A stretch of 64,000 nt of DNA from Gigantopelta aegis. Taxonomy: Eukaryota > Mollusca > Gastropoda > Neomphalida > Peltospiridae. The translations under genes were made by a program, and so were the position numbers. The notes beneath the pieces are model-generated. The model searched no databases. It saw nothing but the letters and a program-made list of their open reading frames with translations, and had not been told where the DNA came from. Positions 36,083 through 49,100 of the stretch are shown here, in pieces (within the stretch, counting starts at the first letter, position 1; each line of letters opens with the position of its first letter). The stretch spans positions 32,283,054 through 32,347,053 of the forward strand of contig NC_054704.1 of NCBI RefSeq assembly GCF_016097555.1, read 5' to 3'.

Positions 36083-36464
36083 AACATGTCCTTAAATATA
36101 CTAGTTGAGGACCATTGATTGTTTTCCACACACTAATAAATTATCTCCTTGTGGACCAGCGACAGAAATGGCCATTTAACCTGCAGATCATTGTTCAGCC
36201 AGAGCTACATATAATCCACACGTTGGTATAACGTAAAATACAACACAAATTGCAGACTTCACTCACTGAATCAAAACATATTCAACAAAAAGCTTCACAA
36301 TATCTCATCTGTAATGCACACATGTTTAAATGAAGGAAAGAAATGAATATTTCTTTATTAACATAAACTCTGGCTATTTGGTGTCTAACATACACTTGGG
36401 GGGGGGGGGGGGGGGGAGAGAGAGGGAGATGCCACTTAGGTTAATCCTACCACAAAAGCAGCTA

Positions 36465-36630
36465 GGGCTATTTTATATGCACTTCCCTATATCGATGTAC
36501 CAGTTGTGGATCATTGGTTGGGCTGGGGGGGGGGGGGGGGTGAACAGTCCATTGTGAATGATTGATCCTATGATCCATCAAACCTTCAGCAAGTGCTCTG
36601 CCAGTGACCTACCGGTATATCCTACTCCAT
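36465..36630 (-). repeat. Degraded SINE
   Basis: GCACTTCCCTATATCGATGT, then ACCAGTTGTGGATCATTGGT and GCTCTGCCAGTGACCTACCG correspond loosely to body and head 1 on the minus strand. A G run is inserted. Confidence 0.45.
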
Positions 36631-36818
36631 TATAATGAATTGAACATCATATATGTCTTGCCTATAACAGCTAGAAAGTATGATTTCCAAGTTGAATTGT
36701 GGGACAGAACGTAATAATGATACTTGGTACAATAAAACATTTGATGATCCATTAAGCTTCATATACTTAATTTAATGATACCACTAGTATCAAACTATAC
36801 ATGTAGATCATGTATTAA

Positions 36819-37637
36819 AGCCGCACACCCTAGTTCCATCCAGCGAAAATAAAGTATAATTTGGTTAATCTACAAACCTGTAACACACTTAGATCACGTT
36901 TTTATCAAATGGAGTGAAAAAGCAGGTTTTATATCGATAAATACCATGGGAATCCCCATGTCCCAGTTGCTTGAAATAATTTTGAAAGTTAGTATTCTGA
37001 TATCACCGGTAGATGTTGCTCAAGCACAACAATGCCTACGTCACGACAAATTTCACAGAGTTCGCACAGACTTGGGGTGCGTTCTTTTCACCTCTCCTGG
37101 ACATGTTCCAACTGTTCTGTCCTGGTTGTATCCCCTCTCCAGATATCGTAAGACGTAGCAAAATTATTGGTTTTAAGGGTTTGTAACGTTTTGTATTGAG
37201 ACACTTACTTGTCTGAACTTTATTGTTACTGAAAATGTTCACGAACTGTGAAGAAAAATCTCACAAATGAACAACAAATCGGATGTTGATTGCGCGAACC
37301 GTGCACGAGAAAACAAACCAAACCAAAATGATAATGATCACGTGGTATACCAACGTCTGTGACATTGAAATGGAAATATCCCATCTAAAAATAGATTAGA
37401 CCTTGTCTGCTCAAAGTTTTTTTCTCAAATGTGCGTCCGTTTTTAAGAAATACGAAAAATGCATTTTGTGGTATTACAAAAACCAGGATTACCAAAAAAC
37501 ACTTCAGGTGAATGGAAATGTATATTCTAAATAATAAACGGTAAATAAAGTGCAATTTTATTTGTGAAAAAATGGGTTTAATAGCGAAAAAAAACGCCGT
37601 AATGGTTAACAACTAACCGTAACTAGGGTGTGTCCCT
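36819..37637. mobile_element. piggyBac-type MITE with TTAA duplication, 819 bp
   Basis: Inverted ends AGCCGCACACCCTAGTT and AACTAGGGTGTGTCCCT are flanked by TTAA at 36815-36818 and 37638-37641. No transposase frame is present. Confidence 0.8.
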
Positions 37638-38154
37638 TTAAAAAATTAAAAAAAAAAATTGAAACATGATGTTAAGTGTACTAAACATCAAAAGAAATGC
37701 ATTTCTTGTTTGGTATACGTTTTTTTTTAATTAAAAGTTTCACAATTACACAACACATATGTAAACAGACTTTTTCAAAGAAGTTTGAGCAGAATACTCT
37801 TCAGCAGTTTGGTATAACATCTGTTTTTATGTTATATTTTTGTTCACACAATTAACTGCTGCTCCAGAAATGAAGATGGGGAAAACACTAAAAGAAATTT
37901 TCCCTTTATCACTGATTAAAATGTTTCCGTTAATCGCTGTTCCATTTGTAAATGAAGAAACACTTTAGCTGCTACCCACTGCAACTACTTACTACAGCAG
38001 ACGGCTAGTCGTGTCGTGTTTGTGACGTCCACTCAAACTGTTGACCAACATTACTTTTGTAAGGTACAACTAGTATTTCCTTCAGGAAGAATAATGACCG
38101 AGTCACCACCACTTCTAAAGGAAGAACCATCCATCCATCCATTAAAAATGAACT

Positions 38155-38160
38155 TTTATT
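38155..38160 (-). promoter_or_regulatory. Probable PPIE polyadenylation signal AATAAA
   Basis: TTTATT on the plus strand reads AATAAA on the minus strand, about 200 nt after the PPIE stop codon, giving a compact 3' UTR. Confidence 0.6.
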
Positions 38161-38361
38161 CTTACCCTAAAGTAATTTGGTAAAAACTGTTGGCATTTTA
38201 CTTTATGTAAAGTAGCACAAGCCATTCTGTCCTCTTGACAGTTATTAATGTCTTTGACGACAAACTGAATTATGTTGACCACAATGCTACATGTCATTTA
38301 GTGTGCTTACGTTGATTCCATTCATAATGTATTTGTACACATTCCACACCTGAAGTCACTG

Positions 38362-40101
38362 CTAAACAAACTCTCCACAATTAGCTATGGCGACTTTATT
38401 GGTTGGTTCTCCACCCTTACTTCCACAAGTCTGCAAAGAAGTAAATAATAAAAAAAAATTAATATGTAAATTTTAACACGGTGATTATTGTTGCTAGTAT
38501 AATAAAAATATGGCTCTACCTTTATTTTAATTTCTTACACACCTGTTGGTGAAAACATCACTTGTTATTTTTGATAACACATGGTTGTTAACACATATAT
38601 ATGCAATAACGTCATCAATGTCATACCATCCAATGAAAAAAATAATGATTGAATCGGGTCACTCTGTGACGTACAAGTTGATCTGAAATTGTCTTGTCTG
38701 TTATGTACAAGTTAACTATAAGCACAAGGGCCATAAATAGGTTTGCGTTAGAAAAGGCATTTAAATTTATTTTAAAATCGGTTTTTGGGGATATGTAAAA
38801 AATAGAATACAACATTTATGTCCGTTAGATACCACTTATCTTACAACTAGTTTAAAAACGTATCCAACTCACTTTTGCTTGTTAGATACGTTTTAAAACA
38901 ACTCGTATCTAACTGGTATATAACAGCCACTCATGTAGTATTCTCTATATAATCGGGTACTACTGGACAAAAACCGAACAAATGTAAAATTTTACTTCAT
39001 GCAGTAATGAATATTGCAAAGTAATAAATACATTTTTAATTAAATTGATAATAAAAGTCATTGTTTTATTTATAACATGTCTGTCATAAGTTTACAAAGC
39101 GAAAACAGGTACCAACCTCCATTTTCCTCACCACATCCATCCCTTCTGTGACACGGCCAAAAACAACATGCTTGCCATCTAACCTGAAATCGAAGCATTT
39201 GGAAATTAAGTGTTGTAATTAAAATTAGCTTGTGCATGGTGTTACTGTCATAAATTTCTCATCTTGCTGGCTAAAATTATATGAATTTGTGTGTTTATAT
39301 CAACAAAAACACACATAGGGTGTTCTGTAATTGATGTATCAAAAGCCATGGTATGTCCAGCGATTGCAAAACAAGGCGTCGCATGCGACGTTTACTACCC
39401 TCATTTCCAACGTCTATTTTCACCACAGTTGCTCAGACTCCAGTTCATATTTTCTTGAACACATACTATCGTACGAAAACAAAAGAAACACCTAAAAGCC
39501 ACTTTTTTCGATTTGCTGTCACATGCAATATTTTACTGACAAATAGTTGATCACCAGTAATCTTTGACTCATCCACGACATCAATATACCTACCGATGTA
39601 ACTTTATTCAAGTTATAAAATGTAAACATTGAAAAAAACAAAAGTTCATCGTATCGCTGCCATTTTGTTGTTTTTCTTGCACTGGAATCCAAATAGTTGT
39701 TCCTTTGATACTAATATTAATAGAGTGCCAAACGGTAACCAGTATTTTATTAGTTTAAAGGTTGCAAGCCACCATTTACGTTTGCAAAACTTTAAAAGTA
39801 GAAATTATTAATTTAATTTATAAAATATCAAATAAATTGCAAAAAAAATAAATAATATATATATATATATATATATAAAATTAAATACACAATATCATGG
39901 AATAGATAAATTTAACAAAGTATCTACATTGAAAAATTACTAATTTGATGTGTGGGGTAGAATTGTATGTCTTAACCTATAACACATGTACAGTTTATGC
40001 TAATAAAGGTTCTTGTTTCTTTTTGAGTTTTTTATTTATTTATTATTATTATTATTTATTTTTTTGGGGTGGGTGGGGGAGGAATTGCCATTTATAAGTA
40101 A

Positions 40102-40145
<44 letters not shown>

Positions 40146-43100
40146 TTATAAGTGATAAAATATTAATTTGTTTTTAATGCTATTAATTGTTCTAATAGGT
40201 AACATGGATAGTTTTTTTAACTTAGGTGGTATTATTGGAAACAAATATTTTTAAATATTAATAAGTAACTTTATTCTAAACTGATGACAATTGTTTGCAT
40301 GTTTTTCTAAACATACCATAAAATATGCACAATGAGCATGTTGTGTTATGTGTAAATTGACAAATTGATTTAACATAATCTTAGTATGCAAAATGTATAT
40401 TAAAAAGTTAGTTATTTCAATTTAATGGGGTTTTGTGTTTTATAAACAGTTAAAATTGGGCAAGTGAATTTTTCACCATGACCAGTAAATTTTCAAATCC
40501 ACTGGTCCTATGGCAAGTGAATTAAAAAAAAAAAAAAAAATCTAGAACACCATGTACATGGAACGCTTGTAACAGTTGGATATCGCTTATTCCTGCACTG
40601 ACCAATCACATTCAAGGATAGAAATGTGAGTCATACTTGTTCCAATCTTGGGCCAACAATTTCACCAACTATATGCATTACTAGTGGACTACATTGCACA
40701 CTTGTGGGGTAACCGACTCCGGCCCATAGAGCCCCCTCTCCCCCCCCCCCCCCCCCCCCCCCGTTACTGAGTGTCTGTAGCTCTTGATAGCCCCCCTCCC
40801 CCAACTCCTACTCCGACAGTTCCAACGCCTTCTAGTACTTCATTTTGCAACCACTGATGTCCTGTTTAAACAAATATTTTAGTTAAAAGACACCTTTACT
40901 GCTTATGCGGCTATAGATTATTTTTACATTTAAGGCCAGGCAAACCAGTATTCGCTTTTGGTTAAGCTCGCTAAGATCACTGGTTGAATGGGGAGACTAT
41001 CCAAATAGAAATATATCAAAACACTTTAGGGTTAGATTAGATATGAAGTGACAATGTCTCTGGTCAGATTGCAATAACATTGTCAAGATGAAAGTCAACA
41101 CGGACACACACAATAATTACCAGTTTAATTAAAGGTTACCAACATACCAGTCTGTTTTCTCTGTAGTAAACATGGACACACACAATAATTACCAGTTTAA
41201 TTAAAGATTACCAACATACCAGTCTGTTTTCTCTGTAGTAAGGAAAAACTGTGATCCATTCGTGTTGGGCCCTGAATTTGCCATGGATAAAGTACCTGAA
41301 AAACAACAACATGAAAGACTTAAACTTCTAACAAAAATCCCCAAAAAGGAAAAAAAAGGAAATCACAATGTTCATTTTCTATATCATAATGGATGTAATT
41401 CCAAGTCTTTCGTATATGTAAGAACTTTATATTTTAATGCATTTAATGTCGATAAATAATTACATCACCTCAAAGTTTTAAAAATCTAATAATCACTATG
41501 ACTGAAAGTAGTTTATTGAATTTCTGAGACTAATTAATGCTTTGAAATCATTCTTGATACTTTTCGGCATAAAGTCAATTACACATTTAATGAAGAAAAA
41601 AAATAATAATTACCTGGTGATGTATGTTTCAGGACAAAGTTTTCATCTTCAAACTTTTTTCCATATATGGATTTTCCTCCAGTACCATTATGATTTGTAA
41701 AATCTCCTCCTTGACACATCTATGCACTGTTAAGGTTTACAAGGAATCAAATAGACATATATTATGAACATTAAACAGTTGTGGTGCTTTGCCAGAACTG
41801 TACACTGCAATAAATGTATTGCCTACATCAACAAGGATGAGCATAAACTTATGTACTACACATAAAAGATATAAAAATTAGTTCAATACATTTTCGTGAA
41901 TAAAATAGTAATATTAAAAAATATTGTCCCTCAAATTTGTGTTAAAAGATTACGATTAGTTAAAACATCCAGAAAGAAACTAGTCACCCTAAGGTATGAC
42001 TTTAGTTGAAAGAGTTACCATTAAAGAAACTAGTCACCCTAAGGTATGACTTTAGTTGAAAGAGTTACCATTAAAAAAAGTCAAAATTTCATAAATGACT
42101 TTTACAAGTATAATGTTACTATCTTCTTTTATATCTTGTATAAGCATATTAAACAATGTTTGGACTGGTAGTAGTAACATGGTACACTAGATTAAAGGAT
42201 ACAAAAGAGGGAATAATTCTGTGGAATGTGCTGCCCTTGTAGCCAAAGCCTTTCTCGTGAGTACACAAACATCGGAAATTTTCTAAGGAAAAAAGAAACA
42301 TATTTGAAGTATTACATCAGATACTCTTGTAATATATTTGTCAAGATACATATCTTTTGTAAAACACAGACAATTATGAATTATTATATGGACAACCATT
42401 GCTTGTGATATCTCTTTACAGTGACCAAATGACGAAAAAGATAAATATTTTTTAAAACCCACTTGAAGGAAAGAATGTTTTATTTAACAACACACACACA
42501 ACACATTTTAATTACGGTTATATGTCATCAGAACCACATAAATATAAGAAACTGTTCATAATACTATCTACTAAAATTTGCATACATTTAAATAAAGTAT
42601 ATTTAATGGGATCATTATAAAAGCATCGCTGACTTCATAGTCAATTGTTTTTAAGAGGACAAGCAAGACTGATAGATATTTCATCAAAAACTTATTTCTC
42701 TAACTAACCAATTTTGTTCTGTGCCCTTATTAGTAATGACACAAAGATAATTATCAATCTGAGTAAAGAAGCACTTATGTAAATTGCTTTAACAATATCA
42801 AAAGTACTTCTACAACAATAATTAACAACCAGCTGTAGTACTGAAAACATGCATTATAAATAGAGATAACAAATGTAGTAAAAGAATGCAGCAAACAATA
42901 TAACAATAATATGATGTTAATTTAAACCTGCAGTTTTCGGTACGACGTCTGCCTTCAGTTCAATGACTATTCTCCCTGTCTGACGACCACCAATCGTAAT
43001 ATCAAAATACACCTGAGGATTTTCACGTGATTTCTTTACTACAGGCTGTGATGACTGAAATAAATAAAACAGACTGATCATAAACAGGCCATCTTTGAGC

Positions 43101-46100
43101 TAAAGTTCAAATTTCTACATCTTTTGTATGACAAAAACAAGCAAACTCGTAATATTTTAACAAATTTTATAAAATAAAAAGAAACTATTTTCTAAACTGG
43201 CATCTCTGAGGATTAAATTTGTAATAACAAATTGGTAGTTAGTAAATAAAAAATAATTAAATATAGTATTGTGTAAACTGACACATTCTTTGGTCCCCAC
43301 ATTTCCAGTTCTTTATGATGCTAAAAGAAAACCATGATATCTATAGAGGCAGTGTATGGATTTATATGTATTTCCATATCTAAAGTCATTGTTTCACTCT
43401 TACTATAAATCAAAGTAACAAGAAATGCAGGACTAGCTCTGGCACTTGCCAAATTCGCAAATATTGTAAATTTTAAACACAATTGGCAAATTTTATTTTA
43501 ATTTGGTGAAAACATTTCATGTAATAATTGATATTTTGTTCAAAATAATGGTGGGTTTGTTCAATTTTTAGCATTTAATAGATAATTAGGCAAATTGTTT
43601 TACACACCCAGAGCTAGCCCTGAAATGAGTTTTTTGTACAGAGTCTGATATAAAACCAACATGGAGTGAACCACATTTCACCTCATCTGTTTCTTCAGCT
43701 GATCTTTTAGTGCCTTGTTCCCCATCCCCATCTCCTCCTTCTTCTTCTTCTTCTGTGTCCTTGTTGTTGAGTGTTTCACCGGCATGCTTCTGTAACCACG
43801 AGTCCTCAGCCCACACTGTTCAATACAGAAAAAATCCCACACTGATCAATACAGAAAAAACCCCACACTGATCAATACAGAATAAAACCACACTGATCAA
43901 TACAGAAAAAATCCCACACTGATCAATACAGAAAAAAACCCACACTGATCAATACAGAAAAAAACCCACACTGATCAATACAGAATAAAACCACACTGAT
44001 CAATACAGAAAAAAACCACACTGATCAATACAGAAAAAAACACACTGATCAATACAGAATAAAACCACACTGATCAATACAGAAAAAACCACAATGATCA
44101 ATACAGAATAAAACCACACTGATCAATACAGAAAAAAACCCACACTGATCAATACAGAATAAAACCACACTGATCAATACAGAATAAAACCAAACTGATC
44201 AATACAGAATATAACCACATTGATCAATACAGAAAAAAAAACACTGATCAATACAGAATAAAACCACACTGATCAATACAGAAAACCCCCCACACTGATC
44301 AATACAGAAAACCCCCCACACTGATCAATACAGAATAAAACCACACTGATCAATACAGAAAAAACCACACTGATCAATACAGAATAAAACCACACTGATC
44401 AATACAGAATAAAACCAAACTGATCAATACAGAATATAACCACACTGATCAATACAGAAAAAAAACACTGATCAATACAGAATAAAACCACACTGATCAA
44501 TACAGAAAACCCCCCACACTGATCAATACAGAATAAAACCACTCTGATCAACGTAGAATAAAACCACACAGATCAACGTAGAATAAAACCACACTGATCA
44601 ATCCAGAATAAAACCATATTGTTCAATACAGAATAAAACCACACTGATCAACACAAAATAAAACCACATTGATCAATACAGAATAAAACCACACTGATCA
44701 ATGTAGAATAAAACCACACTGATCAATACAGAATGAAACCACACTGATCAATACAGAGTAAAACCATACTGTTCAAAACAGAATAAAACCACACTGATCA
44801 ATACAGAATAAAACCACACTGATCAATACAGAATAAAACCATATTGTTCAGTACAGAATAAAACCACACTGATCAATACAGAATAAAACCACATTGATCA
44901 ATACAGAATAAAACCACACTGATCAATACAGAATAAAACCACATTGATCAATACAGAATAAAAACACACTGATCAACACATAATAAAACCACATTGATCA
45001 ATACAGAATAAAACCACACTGATCAACACAGAATAAAACCACACTGATCAACACAGAATAAAACCAAACTGATCAATCCTGAATAAAACCACACTGATCA
45101 ACGTAGAATAAAACCACACTGATCAACACAGAATAAAACCACATTGATCAATACAGAATAAAACCATATTGATCAATACAGAATAAAACCACACTGATCA
45201 ATACAGAATAAAACCACACTGATCAATACAGAATAAAACCATATTGATCAATACAGAATAAAACCACACTGTTCAACACAGAATAAAACCAGACTGATCA
45301 ACACAGAATAAAACCATACTGATCAATACAAAATAAAACTACCACTACAGTACATGACATAACAATTATTTGTTTGTGTTTAACAACACCACTAGAGCAC
45401 ATTGATTAATTAATCATCGGCTATTGGATGTCAAACATTTGGTAATTTTGACAAATAATTAAAGAGGAAACCTGCTACAGTTTCCCATTAGTAGCAAGGG
45501 ATATTTTACATGCACCATCCCACAGACAGGATAGCACATATCATGGCTGACACAACAATGAAGGAGGAGGAAATGTTTTATTTACTGATGCAATCAACAC
45601 ATTTTATTTACGGTTATATGGGATCGAATATATGGTAAAGGACCACACAGATACTGCGAGAGGAAATCTGCTGTCACTACTTCATGGGCTACTCTTTTCG
45701 ATTAGCAGCAAGGGATCTTTTATATGCACCATTCCACAGACAGGATAGTACATACCACGGCCTTTGTTACACCAGTTGTAGAGCACTGGCTGGAACGAGA
45801 AATAGCCCAATGGGTCCATCTACTGGGATTGATCCTAGACTGACTGTGCATCAAGCAAACGCTTTACAAGTTGCCTATGTCCCACCCTGACACAACAATG
45901 AAGTCATCCAACAATCTTTTTCTGAAGCAAAATGTGTGCCGCTCTATGACATATGTAATTACCCTGGCTGAACCCACCAGTACAAGGTTATGGACCCAGC
46001 TACTTACGGGCCTAAATAACCGATTCAACAAACTACTCTTAAACTTTACTTTGGTTACCCAGGCGATATGTGAAACATGCTATAAATCTTGTAGCTTGCC

Positions 46101-49100
46101 ATCTATGCCTAGGTGACTATACTGAAGGTTTGCACTCTGTAAATCCACCTTTAAATACAAGACCTTTGAGTTCATTATGACTTTAAACAGAACACAGGGC
46201 TCATTTTGCCACTTTAAGTTTAAATAACTTTAAGAAAAAATTTGACAAATGTTATTTTAATTTGGAGGAAAAAAATTATATATTGATTGATATTTTGTTG
46301 GAAAATAACTATAGGTTTTAAATTTTTTATACAATTTGGTGAAATATTCTGATCACCCAAAGCTAGCCTTGGAATATATATGGTCCTGTCGTGTAACAAT
46401 TGTAACATGTCTAATACAAATCTTTTTCAACCTGTAATAATATGCAGGGCTTCTAGAATTTTGTTTAAATCCACTAGCCATGGGATCAGTGATTTTAAAA
46501 ATTTACTAGCCCTACTCTAAGTTAATACAATTTTACTAAATAATAGTTACTGTAATAATCAGATATGTCACCTAAAGAGGGAGATAGAGCTTAAAAACAC
46601 TAACATTGGGGGTTTGGGGAGAGGGAAGGATATTCAGATTTACAAAATAGACTTAACTGCAACATTTGACAAATGGTTTTCACTAGCCATCAGGCATAGC
46701 AATAGTAGTTATTTACTAGCTCAACATTGAATATCACTAGCCATGGGAGTGGGGCTACCATAATCTAGAAGCTCTGAATATGCATAAATCATTACACAAA
46801 AGTCAATATAAGAATGTCCCACATATCACTAAACAAAGCGATCACAAAGTTTTACAAAGGTAACAAGATATTATTGTTAATGCTTATCGAACCTGCTCTT
46901 GATGCTCCTTCCTTCATTTTCATGGGTTTAGCTAAATTCACACGAATAGTCCTTCCAAAAAGTTCAGAGTCATTCTGAAATAATTAAAAGGAAAAATGTG
47001 AACCAATAAATGAATGAATGTTTAACGACAGATCAGCCAAACAAAGGTAAGTATATCAATATGATTATTTAGGAAAAATGTCTACCTTTGAATAAAAAAG
47101 TTTTAAATCTTAGAAAATTATACAGCTGGTTTGTATCTCATAAAAAGAACAATAAATCCAATAAAAATCCAAGGCAGAATGAGCTATCTGAACCTAACTC
47201 TGTGTTAGTTATAGGTAACACTATAAAGGTTCCTACCATATTGTCAATAGCTGCAGCTGCATCCTGTAAAAAAACAAAAGAAAGTGTTTGAAAAATATCA
47301 CATTGAAACAAATTTAAGCAGGATCAGTTACAGGGCTGACACTGGGTCAAATATCGGTTTATCCAATTTTCAGATATGTAGAGTATTTCCTTAAAGGGAC
47401 ATTCCTGAGTTTGCTGCAATTTTAAAGATGTTATTGACTAACGGAGACTTTTTAACGATTATAATTACGTATCAAATATATTTTTCTGCATAAATATTAG
47501 TAGCTGTATATTAAACGTGTTTCTGATCGTTCTAATATTAAACGTGTTTCTGATTGTTCTAATATTTGTACTAGGTTAAATTTCATTTTATTTCCTAAAA
47601 TATTATTTTTTCGTATGTACGAAATTATTTGAAGACAAAATCCAGTTTGGGCTTCTTTCAAATATTAAGACGACCAGAAACATATTGAATATACAGACAC
47701 TGATATTCTAAACAAGAAAATATATTTAATATGTAAGTTTAATCGTAGAACTATTTTATTAGTCGGAAACATCTTACAATGCAGCAAACTCAGGAATGTC
47801 CCTTTAAAAGTTAATAAAATGTGGTTAATTTATGAAGTATTTTAACCAAAGACTGAATATTATAGCTACTTTATATAAAAAATAGCAACTGGCTAATTTG
47901 GCAATGGACAGGGTGAGCTAAAAGTTTTTTTTTAACAATTTGTAATGCCAACCTAAATAAAATAATAAAAAGTTTGTACATCTAAAAAAAAAATCCAATA
48001 CTATAAGTTAGCACAAAAATTTATCTTACCTCAGCCAATTCAAACTCAATAAATGCAAAGCCTCTGTGTTTTTCTGTAAAACATCAGATACAAATATTTC
48101 ACTATAATCACCATATAATAATTAATTACTCATCATAATTATTAGTAGCTTAATTTTATAACTCAAATAAAATACCCAAAGTAATGAATCCAGTTATGTA
48201 AAGTATAGACAAGCTTAGAATGAAACAGGAGCCTAACTACATGATATACATATCTAACACAATTCTTATTCAGTTCATTCCATTACAAAATAGAATAAGG
48301 CTCGTTACATGCTTTAGAAGCATCCCGAAGAAACTAGTAACATGCACTATCAATTATATATAGTGCAGTAGAAAGATTACATTTATTGTTACTAGTCTTA
48401 ATCTCATAGTTTAAACAATTTACTGCACCGTACACTTCACATTTTACAACAGGCATAGCCTATGTGAAGGCTTCTCTGTACAATATATAGTATTTTAAAA
48501 TAGATTTTATAATATGTTTAAACAAAAAGGAAGATTTTCTGCATCCACCCCTGATTTGCCATCTCTAATACCTGTTTCATAATCCAGTGGAATGTTTATA
48601 TCAACCAATTCTCCAAATGGGATAAAAGCTTCTTGAATAATCTTGTCATCAACTTCCTCAGCTAGGCCACCTGAAAAAAAAAGTAAATGACATAATAAAA
48701 TTTATATTTCTTGTTTTAATGGTGTATTACCAAACAGTGTTCATCCTGGATCAAAAATACATGTAGCCAAAACATTAGCCAAATGAGATTTTTATTAGTC
48801 ATAACAAAAATGTTTTAGCCAACGAGATCGCTATTATGCTAATTGAATATTTTGTATTATTACTATTATGTCTGTGGTGTCGCATAGTAATCTATCCGAC
48901 ACCCGCTTGTTCACATCAGAAGACAGAAAATGGCGTAGCAAAACTTTTAGAAATGACTTCACCGATCCTTTTCCTCATACAAGACTAATCAAAGTTTTAT
49001 TTTCCTCCAATACGGGCAGATAACAATAACCATGTGTTTTAAAAAACCCCACACAGTCAGACTTTTTTTCTTTAATTCAAAGTGAAGATCGTTTCAAAGT

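Larger units (their letters stand above)
34245..36810. other. No gene recognised; AT-rich intergenic DNA with repeat fragments
   Basis: The stretch holds a MITE stub (34268), short CACTCCTCAAAAT-like and CATGGTGCT repeats, an eroded MITE (35811-36082), G runs at about 36399-36416 and 36523-36540, and a degraded SINE at about 36465-36630. No exons were found. Confidence 0.55.

Noticed and set aside
33184-45345. Regular arrays that superficially look like CRISPR repeats
   Set aside because: Units are contiguous without unique spacers and the DNA is from an animal. They are minisatellites.
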